A DNA stretch of 64,000 bases from Chromobacterium aquaticum (GTDB taxonomy: Bacteria; Pseudomonadota; Gammaproteobacteria; Burkholderiales; Chromobacteriaceae): assembly GCF_021129195.1 (NCBI RefSeq), contig NZ_JAJOHW010000021.1, positions 39,187 to 103,186 on the forward strand. The letters are read 5' to 3'. A program made the translations under genes and the position numbers. Position 1 is the first letter of the stretch. Each line of letters starts with the position of its first letter. The notes under the pieces are model-generated. The model did not search any database and was not told where the DNA came from. It saw nothing but the letters and a program-made list of their open reading frames with translations. This document shows, piece after piece, positions 1 to 8,728 of this stretch.

Positions 1-708
1 GAGCAGTTGAACTTGCCGATCTACAACTGGGCGATAGGCGGTTCCGCCGCCGACCAGCACCTGGTGGTGCCCGGCCTGCTGCAGCAGGTGGAGTCTTGGT
101 CGCAATACATGCAGAAAGCGGCCAACTACCGGCCGGAAAACACCTTGTTCACCATGCTGATAGGCGGCAACGACCTGCTCAACTACGGCCGCACCGTGGA
201 CCAGGTGATCGCGGACCAGAGCAAGGCGCTGGAGCGTGTGATCAACGCCGGCGCGCGTCACATCGTGGTGCTGAATCTGCCCAATCTGGCCCGCACCCCG
301 GCGGCCCAGGCCAGCGGCAAGGCCGCCGCGCTGGCGCCGCAGGTGCGCGATTACAACGCCAAGCTGGCGCTGCTGGTGACTCAATTGCAACAGAAATACG
401 GCAGCACGCTGAAGCTGAACCTGTTCGACAGCAACACCTTGTTCGACGACTTGCTCGATCACCCGGCCAAGTACCAGGTCAGCAATGCCACCCAGTCCTG
501 CCTGGACATCGCCGGCAACGCCAGCCTGCCCTATATCTGGGAACAGAAGCCGCGCGCGGAATGCGGCAATCCGGACAGCTTCGTGTTCTGGGACGTGCTG
601 CATCCCACCACCCACACCCATAAGCTGTTGGGCGGCTATGTCGCCAACTTCGTCAAGGCGGCGGACCCGGCGGTTTCCGCCGCGGCGGCGCTGAAGGCGC
701 GGCGCTAA
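1..708 (+). CDS. GDSL/SGNH-family esterase or lipase, C-terminal part (5' end outside window)
   Basis: The open frame runs in from the left edge, so the N-terminus with the catalytic GDS(L) serine block is not visible. The part seen carries the block III GGNDLL (around residue 55 of the visible part) and the block V motif DVLHPTTHTH near the C-terminus, which supplies the catalytic Asp and His. These are the hallmarks of SGNH hydrolases. Members are usually secreted or outer-membrane esterases, thioesterases or phospholipases; substrate cannot be told from this fragment. A strong hairpin follows the stop codon. Confidence is high for the family and low for the substrate. Confidence 0.85.
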   Translation, partial: EQLNLPIYNWAIGGSAADQHLVVPGLLQQVESWSQYMQKAANYRPENTLFTMLIGGNDLLNYGRTVDQVIADQSKALERVINAGARHIVVLNLPNLARTPAAQASGKAAALAPQVRDYNAKLALLVTQLQQKYGSTLKLNLFDSNTLFDDLLDHPAKYQVSNATQSCLDIAGNASLPYIWEQKPRAECGNPDSFVFWDVLHPTTHTHKLLGGYVANFVKAADPAVSAAAALKARR

Positions 709-728
709 GCGCCGGCGACGGCTCTCCT

Positions 729-762
729 CCCCAAGCCGCCGCCATCACGCGGCGGCTTGGGG
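729..762. terminator. 12-bp perfect hairpin after the GDSL gene
   Basis: CCCCAAGCCGCC (729-740) pairs with GGCGGCTTGGGG (751-762) around a 10-nt loop. It sits 21 nt after the esterase stop. There is no T-run, so it may act as a weak or Rho-assisted 3' end rather than a classical intrinsic terminator. Confidence 0.5.
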
Positions 763-793
763 TAAGATGCCGGTTTCAGCCGGACATCCCGCC

Positions 794-985
794 ATGCACC
801 CAGCCCAGCAGACCACACTGAAACCCTGCCCCAAATGCGGCGCGCCCGCCCTGCTGATCAAGGCCGGCTCCCGCCGCTTCTGGGTGCAATGCAGCCGCTA
901 CCCGGACAACGGCAATTGCAGCGCCATCGGCGCCCAGGCCGACAACAAGAAGGAAGCCATCGCCAACTGGAACGCCAGCCGCTGA
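794..985 (+). CDS. Small zinc-ribbon protein, Lar (restriction alleviation)-like
   Basis: A 63-residue protein with a CPKCG knuckle near residue 12 and a second cysteine pair (Cys at the VQCS and GNCS steps), followed by an Asn-Trp-Asn C-terminus (AIANWNASR). This arrangement resembles Lar-type/Com-like small zinc-ribbon proteins, which are often phage-derived and have been linked to relief of restriction. An upstream in-frame ATG at 767 exists, but it abuts the hairpin, so I chose the ATG at 794. It ends 7 nt before the next gene. The family match is from pattern only; function is unproven. Confidence 0.6.
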   Translation: MHPAQQTTLKPCPKCGAPALLIKAGSRRFWVQCSRYPDNGNCSAIGAQADNKKEAIANWNASR

Positions 986-992
986 GCACATC

Positions 993-1340
993 ATGAATAT
1001 CTCGCCTTATCTGCTGACGCCGCTGCTGCTGGTGTTGTCCAATGTATTCATGACCTTCGCCTGGTATGCCCACCTGAAGGACATGTCGTCCAAGCCCTGG
1101 TGGCTGGCCGCATTGGCCAGCTGGGGCATCGCCTTGTTCGAGTATTTGCTGCAGGTGCCGGCCAACCGCGCCGGCTACGGCACGATGACGCTGTCGCAGC
1201 TGAAGATCATTCAGGAAGTGATATCGCTGTCGGTGTTCATACCGTTCGCGGTGTTCTACATGAACCAGCCCTTCCGCTGGGATTACGTCTGGGCCGGACT
1301 ATGCCTGGTGGGCGCGGTCTACTTCATGTTCCGCGGCTAA
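993..1340 (+). CDS. DUF486 (DMT-like) small membrane protein
   Basis: A 115-residue, very hydrophobic protein with about four membrane segments (residues 5-25, 35-52, 73-90 and 96-113). Length and the conserved stretch FEYLLQVPANRAGY place it in the DUF486 family, a half-size relative of drug/metabolite (EamA/DMT) transporters. Such proteins probably work as dimers in the inner membrane; substrate is unknown. It follows the zinc-ribbon gene by 7 nt, so the two are probably cotranscribed, and is convergent with the inositol-phosphatase gene, whose stop lies 6 nt away. Confidence 0.8.
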   Translation: MNISPYLLTPLLLVLSNVFMTFAWYAHLKDMSSKPWWLAALASWGIALFEYLLQVPANRAGYGTMTLSQLKIIQEVISLSVFIPFAVFYMNQPFRWDYVWAGLCLVGAVYFMFRG

Positions 1341-1346
1341 AGCCGG

Positions 1347-2138
1347 CTACTGGTTGGCGCGCACCCAGCGGTGCCATTGGGAGAACAGCTCCGGATTGAG
1401 CGCGGCGATGGCGGAACGCTTCCAGATCACATCGCTCCAGTAATCGTCGCTGTTGAGGCTGGCGATCTGGCCGCCGGCCTCTTCCAGGATCACCGCCCCG
1501 GCGGCGTAATCCCACAGCCGCTGACCGCCATGAAGATAAAGATCGTAGCGGCCGGCCGCCAGATAACACCAGTCCAGCGTGCTGGAGCCCAGATTGCGCA
1601 GGCTGCCGCAGGGGCAGGTGCTGCCGATGCGCGCGGCCAGCTTGCCGGAGCGCAGGTATTTGACTTCGACGCTGGCGATGGCGTCGCACATGGTGTTGAC
1701 CACGGTTTTCAGCGGCAGGCGCTGGCCGTTCAGATAAGCGCCCTCGCCGCGGCTGGCGTAGAACATTTCCTGGGATACCGGATTGTAGATCACGCCCAGC
1801 CGGCTCTTGCCGCCCACCATCAGGCCGACGGAAATGGCGAAATACGGCAGGCCGTTGACGAAGTTGGTGGTGCCATCTATCGGGTCCACCACCCATAGGC
1901 CATCCTGATTTTCCGCCCACAGCCGGTCCTGCTCGGCCAATTCCATCTCCTCGCCCAGCACCGGGTGCGGCAGGATGCGGGGCAAGGCGGCCTGCAAAGC
2001 CTGCTGGCAAGCCATATCGGCCTCGGTGAACAATGTGCCGTCGTCCTTGCGGCTTTTGCCCACGCGCAAAAAGCGCGGCATCACCTCGTCGCGCGCCACT
2101 TCCCTGAGCACCTGCATCACCTGTTCCAGCACCTGCAT
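1347..2138 (-). CDS. Inositol monophosphatase family protein
   Basis: A 263-residue Mg-dependent, Li-sensitive phosphatase family member. It has the metal ligands in order: LGEEM (about residue 70), DPIDGTTNF (about residue 90) and LWDYAAGAVILEEAGG near the C-terminus. Substrate could be inositol phosphate, 3'-phosphoadenosine 5'-phosphate (CysQ-like) or another sugar phosphate; sequence alone does not decide. The ATG at 2138 follows GGGGGAAAACGG and gives the usual family length; a longer frame to 2210 starts in the promoter region shared with divergent rsmE. Confidence 0.85.
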   Translation of the reverse strand: MQVLEQVMQVLREVARDEVMPRFLRVGKSRKDDGTLFTEADMACQQALQAALPRILPHPVLGEEMELAEQDRLWAENQDGLWVVDPIDGTTNFVNGLPYFAISVGLMVGGKSRLGVIYNPVSQEMFYASRGEGAYLNGQRLPLKTVVNTMCDAIASVEVKYLRSGKLAARIGSTCPCGSLRNLGSSTLDWCYLAAGRYDLYLHGGQRLWDYAAGAVILEEAGGQIASLNSDDYWSDVIWKRSAIAALNPELFSQWHRWVRANQ

Positions 2139-2229
2139 CCGTTTTCCCCCAAGGCCGCTACAATCCCATTTGCTGCAATTGCAGCAAACAAAGCAAAATA
2201 CCGATATCAACAGCGACTTTCAATACGTG

Positions 2230-2955
2230 ATGCCCAGGTTTTACATTGACGCCGACCTTAGCGTCGGCCAAACACTGGCCCTGCCGGACACGGTAGTGCG
2301 CCATGTGCAGGTGCTGCGGCTCAATGCCGGCGACGCCATCACCCTGTTCAACGGCCGTGGCGGCGAGTACTCGGCCATGCTGGACGCGGTGCTGAAGCGC
2401 GATGCCCATTGCCGCATCGAAGGCTTTGACGATGTTTCACGTGAAACACCGATCTGGATGGGTCTGGCTCAAGCCATCTCCGGTGGCGACAAGATGGAGT
2501 TCACGCTGCAAAAAGGCGTGGAAATGGGCGTGTCCGCGTTCCAGCCCATCGCCGCGGAGCGTTCCATCGTCAAGCTCTCCGGCGAGCGCGCCGACAAGCG
2601 CGTGGCGCGCTGGCAGGAGATCGTGGTTTCCGCCTGCGAGCAATGCGGCCGCAACAGCATTCCTCAAGTATTGCCGATTCTATCGCTGGAGCAATGGCTG
2701 AAACGGCTGCCGGACGCCGATGCGCGACTGATCCTGTCGCCGGTCGGCACTCAGCGCCTGGCCGACATCGCCGCCGCGCCGGCGCGCGCCTGGCTGATGG
2801 CCGGCCCGGAAGGCGGCTACTCCGCGCGCGAGGAGGCCGCGGCGCTGGATGCCGGCTGGACGCCGCTGAAGCTGGGGCCGCGCATCCTGCGCACCGAAAC
2901 CGCGGCGCTGGCGGCGGTGGCGGCGATGCAGACGGTGTGGGGGGATTACCGCTAG
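2230..2955 (+). CDS. rsmE: 16S rRNA (uracil(1498)-N(3))-methyltransferase RsmE
   Basis: A 241-residue SPOUT-fold methyltransferase that methylates N3 of U1498 in helix 44 of 16S rRNA using S-adenosylmethionine. The N-terminal PUA-like part begins MPRFYI. The C-terminal knot region carries GPEGGYSAREE and LGPRILRTETA, the signature of the family. The ATG at 2230 gives the normal length; the frame is open upstream only because it crosses the intergenic region. A perfect parS-type palindrome (2433-2448) is embedded in the coding sequence. A MITE begins 17 nt after the stop. Confidence 0.95.
   Translation: MPRFYIDADLSVGQTLALPDTVVRHVQVLRLNAGDAITLFNGRGGEYSAMLDAVLKRDAHCRIEGFDDVSRETPIWMGLAQAISGGDKMEFTLQKGVEMGVSAFQPIAAERSIVKLSGERADKRVARWQEIVVSACEQCGRNSIPQVLPILSLEQWLKRLPDADARLILSPVGTQRLADIAAAPARAWLMAGPEGGYSAREEAAALDAGWTPLKLGPRILRTETAALAAVAAMQTVWGDYR
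2433..2448. promoter_or_regulatory. parS centromere-like site (perfect 16/16)
   Basis: The sequence is TGTTTCACGTGAAACA, identical to the 16-bp parS palindrome bound by chromosomal ParB/Spo0J proteins. It lies inside rsmE. A perfect 16-mer is very unlikely by chance in 64 kb. parS sites cluster near the replication origin, so this suggests an origin-proximal position for the window. Confidence 0.9.
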
Positions 2956-2974
2956 GCTGAACCGCTTGCGCTTA

Positions 2975-3117
2975 GAGCCTGTTCACGATCTCGCGAGCAA
3001 GAGCGAGACAAGGCGAAAACAAGCGAAAAAGCGGAATGTACACGTGGCACATGAGCATTTTGAGCTTGCACTCACCGTGCGACGTTTCACGAAGCGCAGC
3101 AGATCGTGAACAGGTTC
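2975..3117. mobile_element. MITE copy A (143 bp, full length)
   Basis: Ends GAGCCTGTTCACGATCT and AGATCGTGAACAGGTTC form inverted repeats. The element is flanked by TTA at 2972-2974 and 3118-3120, a 3-bp TNA duplication. The right TTA is the reverse complement of the TAA stop codon of the HD-GYP gene. Reference copy for the forward orientation (GCGAGCAAGAGCGAG block on the left). It has no coding capacity for a transposase. Confidence 0.9.
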
Positions 3118-4332
3118 TTATAGAAAACGCAGCGGATCGATCTTCCACTTGTCCGGCGACTCGTGCTTGACGATGCGATCGCCGCCGCCGAAGCCCATGC
3201 CGCGCCCCAGATCCACCAGTTCCGGTGGGATATAGACATTGCTCTTGGTGCTGAAGAACACCTTCACCTTGGGCGAGATCAGATTGCTCTCGTTTTGCTC
3301 CACCACCACGCCCAGGCGGCCGCTCTCCAACCGCACCAGGGTGCCCACCGGGTAAATGCCTATGCTGCGCATGAAGGCCTGCACCAGCTGCGGGTTGAAA
3401 TGGAATTTGGACCACTCATAGATCTTGCGCAGCGCGTCGGTGGGCGCCATGCCCTTGTGGTAGCAGCGATCCGAGGTCAGCGCGTCATAGACATCGACGA
3501 TGGCCGCCATCTGCCCCAGCTGCGAGATTTCCTCGCCCTTGAGTCCGGCCGGATAGCCGCTGCCGTCGTGGCGCTCGTGATGCTGCGCGGCCACCAGCAC
3601 CGCGGTTTCTGAAATGCCGGTGGTTTGCAGCAGAATCTGCTTGCTCTCCACCACATGGCATTTCATCACCGCGAATTCCTGCTCGGTCAATTTGCCCGGC
3701 TTGTTGAGGATGCGGTCCGGAATCTTCATCTTGCCGATATCGTGCAACATGCCGCCGATGCCGGCATGGTGTATCACTTCCTTGCTCATCCCCATCGCAT
3801 TGCAGAAGCTGACCATCAGCGCGCCCACGCTGACCGAATGCTGGAAGGTGTAATTGTCCTTGTCCTTGATCCGACACAGCGACAGCAACGCTCCGCCGTT
3901 GCGCAGGATGGACGAGGTCATCTTGGACACCGACGGCTCCACCATTTCCAGCTCCACCTGCTTGCCCAGCCGCACATCCTTGAGAATGCCCTGGATGATC
4001 AGGTTGGCCTCGCTATGTATCATTTGCGCGCGGCCAAACTCGGCGCCGGCCTCCACCTGCCGTTCCAGTATGCTTTTATGGCTGCCGAATTCGCGGATCT
4101 GCTCTTCCAGCTGCTTTTTCACCTCGGTGGCGGTGGGCGCGGAAGGCAGATCCAGACCCTTGCGGGTATCGATATACACCTCGTGAATGCCGGAATCGGC
4201 GATCTTGTGGATCTCCTCCTCGTTCTTGATCAAGAAACGCTTGAGCAGGAACGGGTGCGACATCCAGTCGCAATTCAAGTCATGGATATACATCCCCACC
4301 TTGAGATCGGCCACCTCTATGCACTTGATCAT
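3118..4332 (-). CDS. HD-GYP domain cyclic-di-GMP phosphodiesterase with DUF3391
   Basis: A 404-residue cytoplasmic signalling protein. Residues 1 to about 110 form a DUF3391-type N-terminal domain (MIKCIEVADLKVGMYIHDL). The HD-GYP domain follows with HDIGK at about 197, HHERHDGSGYP at about 250-260 and DVYDALTSDR downstream, so the metal ligands and GYP triad are intact. HD-GYP enzymes hydrolyse cyclic di-GMP to pGpG or GMP. The ATG at 4332 follows AGGAAAAGAGC; upstream codons in the longer frame lie in the intergenic region. Its TAA stop is the TSD of MITE copy A. It is divergent from the chemoreceptor gene. Confidence 0.92.
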   Translation of the reverse strand: MIKCIEVADLKVGMYIHDLNCDWMSHPFLLKRFLIKNEEEIHKIADSGIHEVYIDTRKGLDLPSAPTATEVKKQLEEQIREFGSHKSILERQVEAGAEFGRAQMIHSEANLIIQGILKDVRLGKQVELEMVEPSVSKMTSSILRNGGALLSLCRIKDKDNYTFQHSVSVGALMVSFCNAMGMSKEVIHHAGIGGMLHDIGKMKIPDRILNKPGKLTEQEFAVMKCHVVESKQILLQTTGISETAVLVAAQHHERHDGSGYPAGLKGEEISQLGQMAAIVDVYDALTSDRCYHKGMAPTDALRKIYEWSKFHFNPQLVQAFMRSIGIYPVGTLVRLESGRLGVVVEQNESNLISPKVKVFFSTKSNVYIPPELVDLGRGMGFGGGDRIVKHESPDKWKIDPLRFL

Positions 4333-4764
4333 TCTGTGCTCTTTTCCTGCCGCGCCAGCGCGCGGCCATGTCTCCGCCGTTCGATCAACCCGCCAGCGCG
4401 GGGCGTCTCTTTCAGAATCAGCCCGGCCACCGCCATTTGCAAGTTGATCCGTCAGCCGGTTCGCAAATAAAGATAAACGCGCGGCCGGGCGCATTGAGCG
4501 CGATTCGGCCGCAAAGCCAGCTAAATAGCGCAGTCCGGCACCGGCTGTCACGCGGCTGTAAATATTGCCGCGCCGCCGGTTGTGGCGCGGCTTCCACGCG
4601 CCGGCGCGGACAAGGCCGGCTTTTAGCGCGTCGGCATGGACCGCCCGGGGTCAATGGCTTTAATGTCTATAAATAAGGGCAAGACGCCGGGCCTCGCCTC
4701 CGCTCGAGCGTCGCCGTGGCAGCGCGCCAGATAACAGGTTTCGCAAAGGCTTTGGGGAAGAAGC
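4333..4764. other. Divergent intergenic region between HD-GYP and chemoreceptor genes
   Basis: 432 bp without a supported gene. It must hold the promoters of both flanking genes. An A/T-rich patch (CTATAAATAAGG, around 4667-4679) lies about 90 nt before the chemoreceptor start and could be a -10 region, but I find no convincing -35 or sigma-28 consensus. The rest is GC-rich and featureless to my reading. Confidence 0.5.
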
Positions 4765-6840
4765 ATGGAAAAACAGAATTGGGGCCATCTGAGCACCCGC
4801 ATCATCGTGGTGGCCGCGGCCGCCATTGCCGTCGGCTTCGCCGTCATGATCGGCCTGATCGCCTGGCAGAGTTACAACTCGGCGGTGGACCAGGGCTATA
4901 AGCTGGCCTCGGAGCAAGCCAGCAGCTATGCCAAGGACGCGGAAAGCGATTTCGCGCGCAATTTCACCATCCCGCGCCACCTCGCCGACGCGGTGCAGGG
5001 CATACAGCGCGTCGCGCACCCGGACCGCAAGCTCGCCGACAATATGATCCAGCAGCTGCTGGACAATGCGCCGCAATCCGTGGGCCTGTGGATGCTGTGG
5101 GAGCCCAATGCCTTCGACGGCAACGACAACGCCTTCCGCCTGGATTGGCCGCGCCACGATCCCACCGGCCGCTATCAGCCCTATGTCACCAAGAACGACA
5201 AGGGCAAGGCGCAGATGGACGTGATGATGTCGGCGGACCGGGTCAAGGAGTTTCCCAAATTCAAGGAACACCCGGACAGCTACCAGCCGGACTACGAAAA
5301 ACCGGGCTGGGGTGATTTCTATTACGTGCCCAAGCAGCGTGGCCGCGACACCATCACCGAGCCCTACCCCTACGAGGTGCAGAACCGCAAGATTCTGGAG
5401 AGCTCGCTGGCGGTGGTGATGAAGGATGCCGCCGGCAAGATGCTGGGCGTGTCCGCCACCGATATCGCGCTGGACGATCTGCAGAAAAAGTTCGGCCAGA
5501 TCCGGCTGTATGAAACCGGCTACGTCAGCATGCTGTCCGAAGGCGGCCTCTATGTGGTCAATCCCGATCCGGCGCAGCTGGGCAAGCCCGCGGCCAAGGA
5601 CGGCCCGCTGGCGCCCTATCTGGCCAAGATCAAGCAGGGCGAGGACTTCGTCTACGAGGCCGGTGGCTTCACTCATTTCTTCCACTCGGTGAAAGTGGCC
5701 AATACCGGCCAGTTCTGGACCTTGGGCGTCAGCATTCCCACCGCCGCCATCACCGCCGACGCACGCCGGCAAAGCCTGACCGCGGTGTTGATAGGCGTGG
5801 TGGCGCTGGCGCTGATCCTGCTGGTGCTGGCCGGCGTGGTGCGCGCGCTGACCCGACCACTGAACCACCTGGCCGCCACCATGGAGCAGCTGGCTTCCGG
5901 CAAGGGCGACCTGACGATACGCATCCCCATCCGCAACCGCGACGAAATCGGCCGCACCGCCGACGCCTTCAATCGCTTCATCGCCAGCCTGCGCGATATG
6001 TTCGTCGACGTGCGCGAGCAAAGCCAGGCGGTCACCGCGGCGGCGGTCTCGCTGCAGGAATCGGCGCGGCAGGTGGAAAGCGCCTCCGCCTCGCAGTCGG
6101 ACGCCGCCAGCGCCACCGCCGCCGGCGTGGAACAAGTCACCGTCAGCGTGCAGCACATCGCCAACACCTCGCAGCAGGCCGAGGACACCGCGCGCGAAAC
6201 CGGCGCGCTGACCGAGCGCAGCGTCGCCACCGTCAATCAGGTCACCGCCGAGATCCAGCGCATGACCAGCAATATGCAGGCGCTGGCGGAGCGGGTGAAC
6301 GGCCTGGGCGCGCGTTCGGCCGAGGTCAGCACCATCGTCAACGTGATCAAGGACATCGCCGACCAGACCAATCTGTTGGCGCTGAACGCGGCGATAGAAG
6401 CGGCGCGCGCCGGCGAGCTGGGCCGCGGCTTCGCGGTGGTGGCGGACGAGGTGCGCAATCTGGCCGGCCGCACCGCCGAGGCCACGGTGGAAATCAGCCG
6501 CATCGTCAACGCCATCGGCCAGGAAACCCGCGACGCGGTCAGCGATGTGCAGAAGAGCACCCAGTTGGTGGGCAATAGCGTCGCCATCGCCGAGGACGCC
6601 AACCAGGCGATGCAGACCGTGCTGGACCGCAGCCACGGCCTGGTGGGCAGCATCGTCGACATCGCCGCCTCCACCCGCGAGCAATCCGCCGCCAGCCTGG
6701 AAATCGCCCAGAACGTGGAGCGCATCAGCAGCATGGCGCAGAGCAATAGCGAAGTGGTGCGCCAGGTGGCGTCCTCGGTCAGCCATCTGCGCGAATTGTC
6801 GGCGCGGCTGGAGGCGCTGGTGGGCGATTTCCGCACTTGA
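4765..6840 (+). CDS. Methyl-accepting chemotaxis protein with periplasmic Cache domain
   Basis: A 691-residue transmembrane chemoreceptor. TM1 spans about 13-34, a large periplasmic double-Cache (dCache_1-like) sensor fills 35-338, and TM2 spans about 339-360. HAMP follows (about 361-413, with [15 protein letters not shown]), then the coiled-coil signalling domain with the conserved hairpin tip [14 protein letters not shown] at about 559-572. It would signal through CheW/CheA to the flagellar motor. No C-terminal NWETF-like methyltransferase tether is present. Start chosen at the ATG after GGGGAAGAAGC. The ligand cannot be predicted. Confidence 0.95.
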   Translation: MEKQNWGHLSTRIIVVAAAAIAVGFAVMIGLIAWQSYNSAVDQGYKLASEQASSYAKDAESDFARNFTIPRHLADAVQGIQRVAHPDRKLADNMIQQLLDNAPQSVGLWMLWEPNAFDGNDNAFRLDWPRHDPTGRYQPYVTKNDKGKAQMDVMMSADRVKEFPKFKEHPDSYQPDYEKPGWGDFYYVPKQRGRDTITEPYPYEVQNRKILESSLAVVMKDAAGKMLGVSATDIALDDLQKKFGQIRLYETGYVSMLSEGGLYVVNPDPAQLGKPAAKDGPLAPYLAKIKQGEDFVYEAGGFTHFFHSVKVANTGQFWTLGVSIPTAAITADARRQSLTAVLIGVVALALILLVLAGVVRALTRPLNHLAATMEQLASGKGDLTIRIPIRNRDEIGRTADAFNRFIASLRDMFVDVREQSQAVTAAAVSLQESARQVESASASQSDAASATAAGVEQVTVSVQHIANTSQQAEDTARETGALTERSVATVNQVTAEIQRMTSNMQALAERVNGLGARSAEVSTIVNVIKDIADQTNLLALNAAIEAARAGELGRGFAVVADEVRNLAGRTAEATVEISRIVNAIGQETRDAVSDVQKSTQLVGNSVAIAEDANQAMQTVLDRSHGLVGSIVDIAASTREQSAASLEIAQNVERISSMAQSNSEVVRQVASSVSHLRELSARLEALVGDFRT

Positions 6841-6867
6841 ACCCCGGGCCATGAAAGGACGACCCTG

Positions 6868-7479
6868 ATGACGGCAATCGACTGGTGGCCATTCATCGCC
6901 GCCTCGCTGCTGCTGGTGGTGACGCCGGGAGCCGGCACCCTGTCGATACTCGGCGCGCTGAGCGGCGGCGGCTTGCGCGCTGGCTACGCGGCCCAGGCCG
7001 GGCTGCTGGCCGGCGATCTGATCCTGATCGCGCTGGCCGGCGGCGGCGTGGCGGCCTTGCTGGCCGCTCACCCCGGCTGGTTCGAACTGCTGCGCTACGC
7101 CGGCGCGCTGTACCTGGCCTGGCTGGGCGCTAAGCTGCTGCTGGCCCGTGGCGACAGCGCCACGGCGGCCGCGCCAGCGCAGCGCGGCGCCGGCGCCTGT
7201 TTCCGCCGCTCGCTATTGATCACCCTGGCCAATCCCAAGGCCATTCTGTTCTTCATGGCCTTCTTTCCGCAGTTCCTGGACGCCGGCCACGCCGGCGCCG
7301 CCGGTTTCGCTCAGCTGGCCGTGGTGTTCTGCCTGATCAATATGCTCTACCTGGCGCTGCTGGTGTGGCTGGCCGGCCATCTGCGCCGCCGCGCGTTCGC
7401 CCCTGGCGGCCGTCTGCTTCTGAACCGCCTGTTGGGCATCTGTTTTCTGGGGCTGGGCATCAAGTACGCGCTGCGCTGA
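6868..7479 (+). CDS. LysE/RhtB family amino-acid exporter
   Basis: A 203-residue inner-membrane protein with six predicted hydrophobic segments. It has the family N-terminal signature VTPGAG (TPGP-like) near residue 16 and LANPKAILFFMAFFPQF in the middle. Members export amino acids such as lysine, arginine, homoserine or threonine. The ATG follows GAAAGGACGACCCTG. It starts 27 nt after the chemoreceptor stop and may be cotranscribed with it. A second LysE-type gene is present at 29886-30515. Confidence 0.9.
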   Translation: MTAIDWWPFIAASLLLVVTPGAGTLSILGALSGGGLRAGYAAQAGLLAGDLILIALAGGGVAALLAAHPGWFELLRYAGALYLAWLGAKLLLARGDSATAAAPAQRGAGACFRRSLLITLANPKAILFFMAFFPQFLDAGHAGAAGFAQLAVVFCLINMLYLALLVWLAGHLRRRAFAPGGRLLLNRLLGICFLGLGIKYALR

Positions 7480-7555
7480 GCGCCGCCCAAGGCACGCCGC
7501 GGGCGCGGAAGTGTCCCTTTTCTGCCATCAATTTCGATAAATGCGACACGGGTCT

Positions 7556-7584
7556 TACCGCCGCGCCGGAATTGGGATTACAAT
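7556..7584 (+). promoter_or_regulatory. Putative promoter for the pyrL-pyrBI unit
   Basis: TACAAT (7579-7584) is a good -10 and TTACCG (7556-7561) a weak -35 with a 17-nt spacer. It would start transcription about 20 nt before the leader ORF. A short inverted repeat GGGATT/AATCCC (7574-7587) overlaps the -10. Based on pattern only. Confidence 0.35.
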
Positions 7585-7611
7585 CCCGCAATTTTGTTCG
7601 GACCGCAGGCA

Positions 7612-7728
7612 ATGACCCACGCAGCAGCTCTTCCCGCACGACGCACCGCCCGCCACGGCGGCGACTTGGCGTTGGCTCGAGGCCTTGCCGTTCCCGAACC
7701 CCAGCGCAGTAAGAAAACAAGCTCCTGA
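7612..7728 (+). CDS. Probable pyrBI leader peptide (pyrL-like)
   Basis: A 38-codon ORF beginning MTHAAALPARR and ending KKTSS, placed directly upstream of pyrB. Its TGA (7726-7728) lies at the end of the 5' arm of an intrinsic terminator, so a ribosome finishing the leader would prevent the terminator from folding. This is the geometry of the enteric pyrBI attenuator, where low UTP slows RNA polymerase and lets the ribosome catch up. The peptide itself need have no function. I cannot see an obvious U-rich pause tract, which weakens the analogy. No close ribosome site is evident beyond a GGCA run. Confidence 0.55.
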   Translation: MTHAAALPARRTARHGGDLALARGLAVPEPQRSKKTSS

Positions 7729-7747
7729 TCCCAGGGGCTTTTTTTTT
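7720..7747 (+). terminator. Intrinsic terminator/attenuator ahead of pyrB
   Basis: AGCTCCTG (7720-7727) pairs with CAGGGGCT (7732-7739) around ATCC, with one G-U pair, followed by a run of nine T (7739-7747). It lies 39 nt before the pyrB start and overlaps the leader ORF stop, consistent with transcription attenuation. Confidence 0.85.
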
Positions 7748-7786
7748 ATCCGCGACTCATAAAGCCACTATTGAAAGGACGCGACC

Positions 7787-8707
7787 ATGGCCAACCCCCT
7801 CTACCGCAAACACATCATTTCCATACCGGACTTCAGCCGCGAGGAACTGGAGCTGGTGGTGGCCACGGCCGGCAAGCTGAAGCAGCAGCCGCGCAACGAT
7901 CTGCTGAAGGACAAGCTGGTGGGCAGCTGTTTCTTCGAACCGTCCACCCGCACCCGGCTGTCGTTTGAAACCGCGGTGCAACGGCTGGGCGGCAGCGTCA
8001 TCGGCTTCGCCGACGGCGGCAACACCAGCGCCAAGAAGGGCGAAACCCTGGCCGACTCGATCAAGATCATCGCGTCCTACACCGACGCGGTGGTGATGCG
8101 TCATCCCAAGGAGGGCGCGGCGCGGCTGGCCAGCGAATTCTCCGCCGTGCCCATCATCAACGGCGGCGACGGCTCCAACCAGCACCCGACCCAAACCCTG
8201 CTGGACCTGTTCACCATCCGCGAAACCCAGGGCACGCTGGAAAACCTGACCGTGGCCTTCGTCGGCGACCTCAAGTACGGCCGCACCGTGCACTCGCTGA
8301 CCCAGGCGCTGTCGCTGTTCGGCGCGCGCTTCTACTTCGTCGCGCCGGAACAGCTGGCGATGCCGGACTACATCTGCGAGGAACTGGACGAAAAAGGCAT
8401 CCAGTACACCGTGGTCGGCAGCCTGGACGATGTGATTCCGCAAGTGGACGTGCTGTACATGACCCGGGTGCAGCGCGAGCGCTTCGACGAGGCCGAATTC
8501 AAGAAGATCCAGGGCAAGTTCGTGCTGCGCGCCGACATGCTGCACAGCGCCCGCACCAATATGAAGATACTGCACCCGCTGCCGCGCGTGGACGAGATCG
8601 AAACCAGCGTGGACGCCACGCCGCACGCTTATTACTTCGAACAGGCCAAGAACGGGGTCTACGCGCGCCAGGCGCTGCTGTCGCTGGTGTTGAACGAGAC
8701 CGTCTGA
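7787..8707 (+). CDS. pyrB: Aspartate carbamoyltransferase catalytic subunit PyrB
   Basis: A 306-residue enzyme of pyrimidine synthesis that joins carbamoyl phosphate and aspartate to N-carbamoyl-aspartate. The carbamoyl-phosphate loop [15 protein letters not shown] is at about 47-61, HPTQTLLDL at about 133, MTRVQRERF at about 226 and HPLPR at about 264, all as in the E. coli type that pairs with PyrI. GAAAGGACGCGACC precedes the ATG. It is followed 21 nt later by pyrI, and preceded by an attenuator, so expression probably responds to pyrimidine supply. Confidence 0.98.
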   Translation: MANPLYRKHIISIPDFSREELELVVATAGKLKQQPRNDLLKDKLVGSCFFEPSTRTRLSFETAVQRLGGSVIGFADGGNTSAKKGETLADSIKIIASYTDAVVMRHPKEGAARLASEFSAVPIINGGDGSNQHPTQTLLDLFTIRETQGTLENLTVAFVGDLKYGRTVHSLTQALSLFGARFYFVAPEQLAMPDYICEELDEKGIQYTVVGSLDDVIPQVDVLYMTRVQRERFDEAEFKKIQGKFVLRADMLHSARTNMKILHPLPRVDEIETSVDATPHAYYFEQAKNGVYARQALLSLVLNETV

Positions 8708-8728
8708 TTCAGGAAAAGGAAAACCATC

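Noticed and set aside
4660..7071. 803-codon open frame on the minus strand opposite the chemoreceptor gene
   Set aside because: It is the antisense shadow of a clear chemoreceptor; composition (His/Gly/Ala/Arg runs) is typical of reverse frames in GC-rich genes, with no motif or ribosome site.
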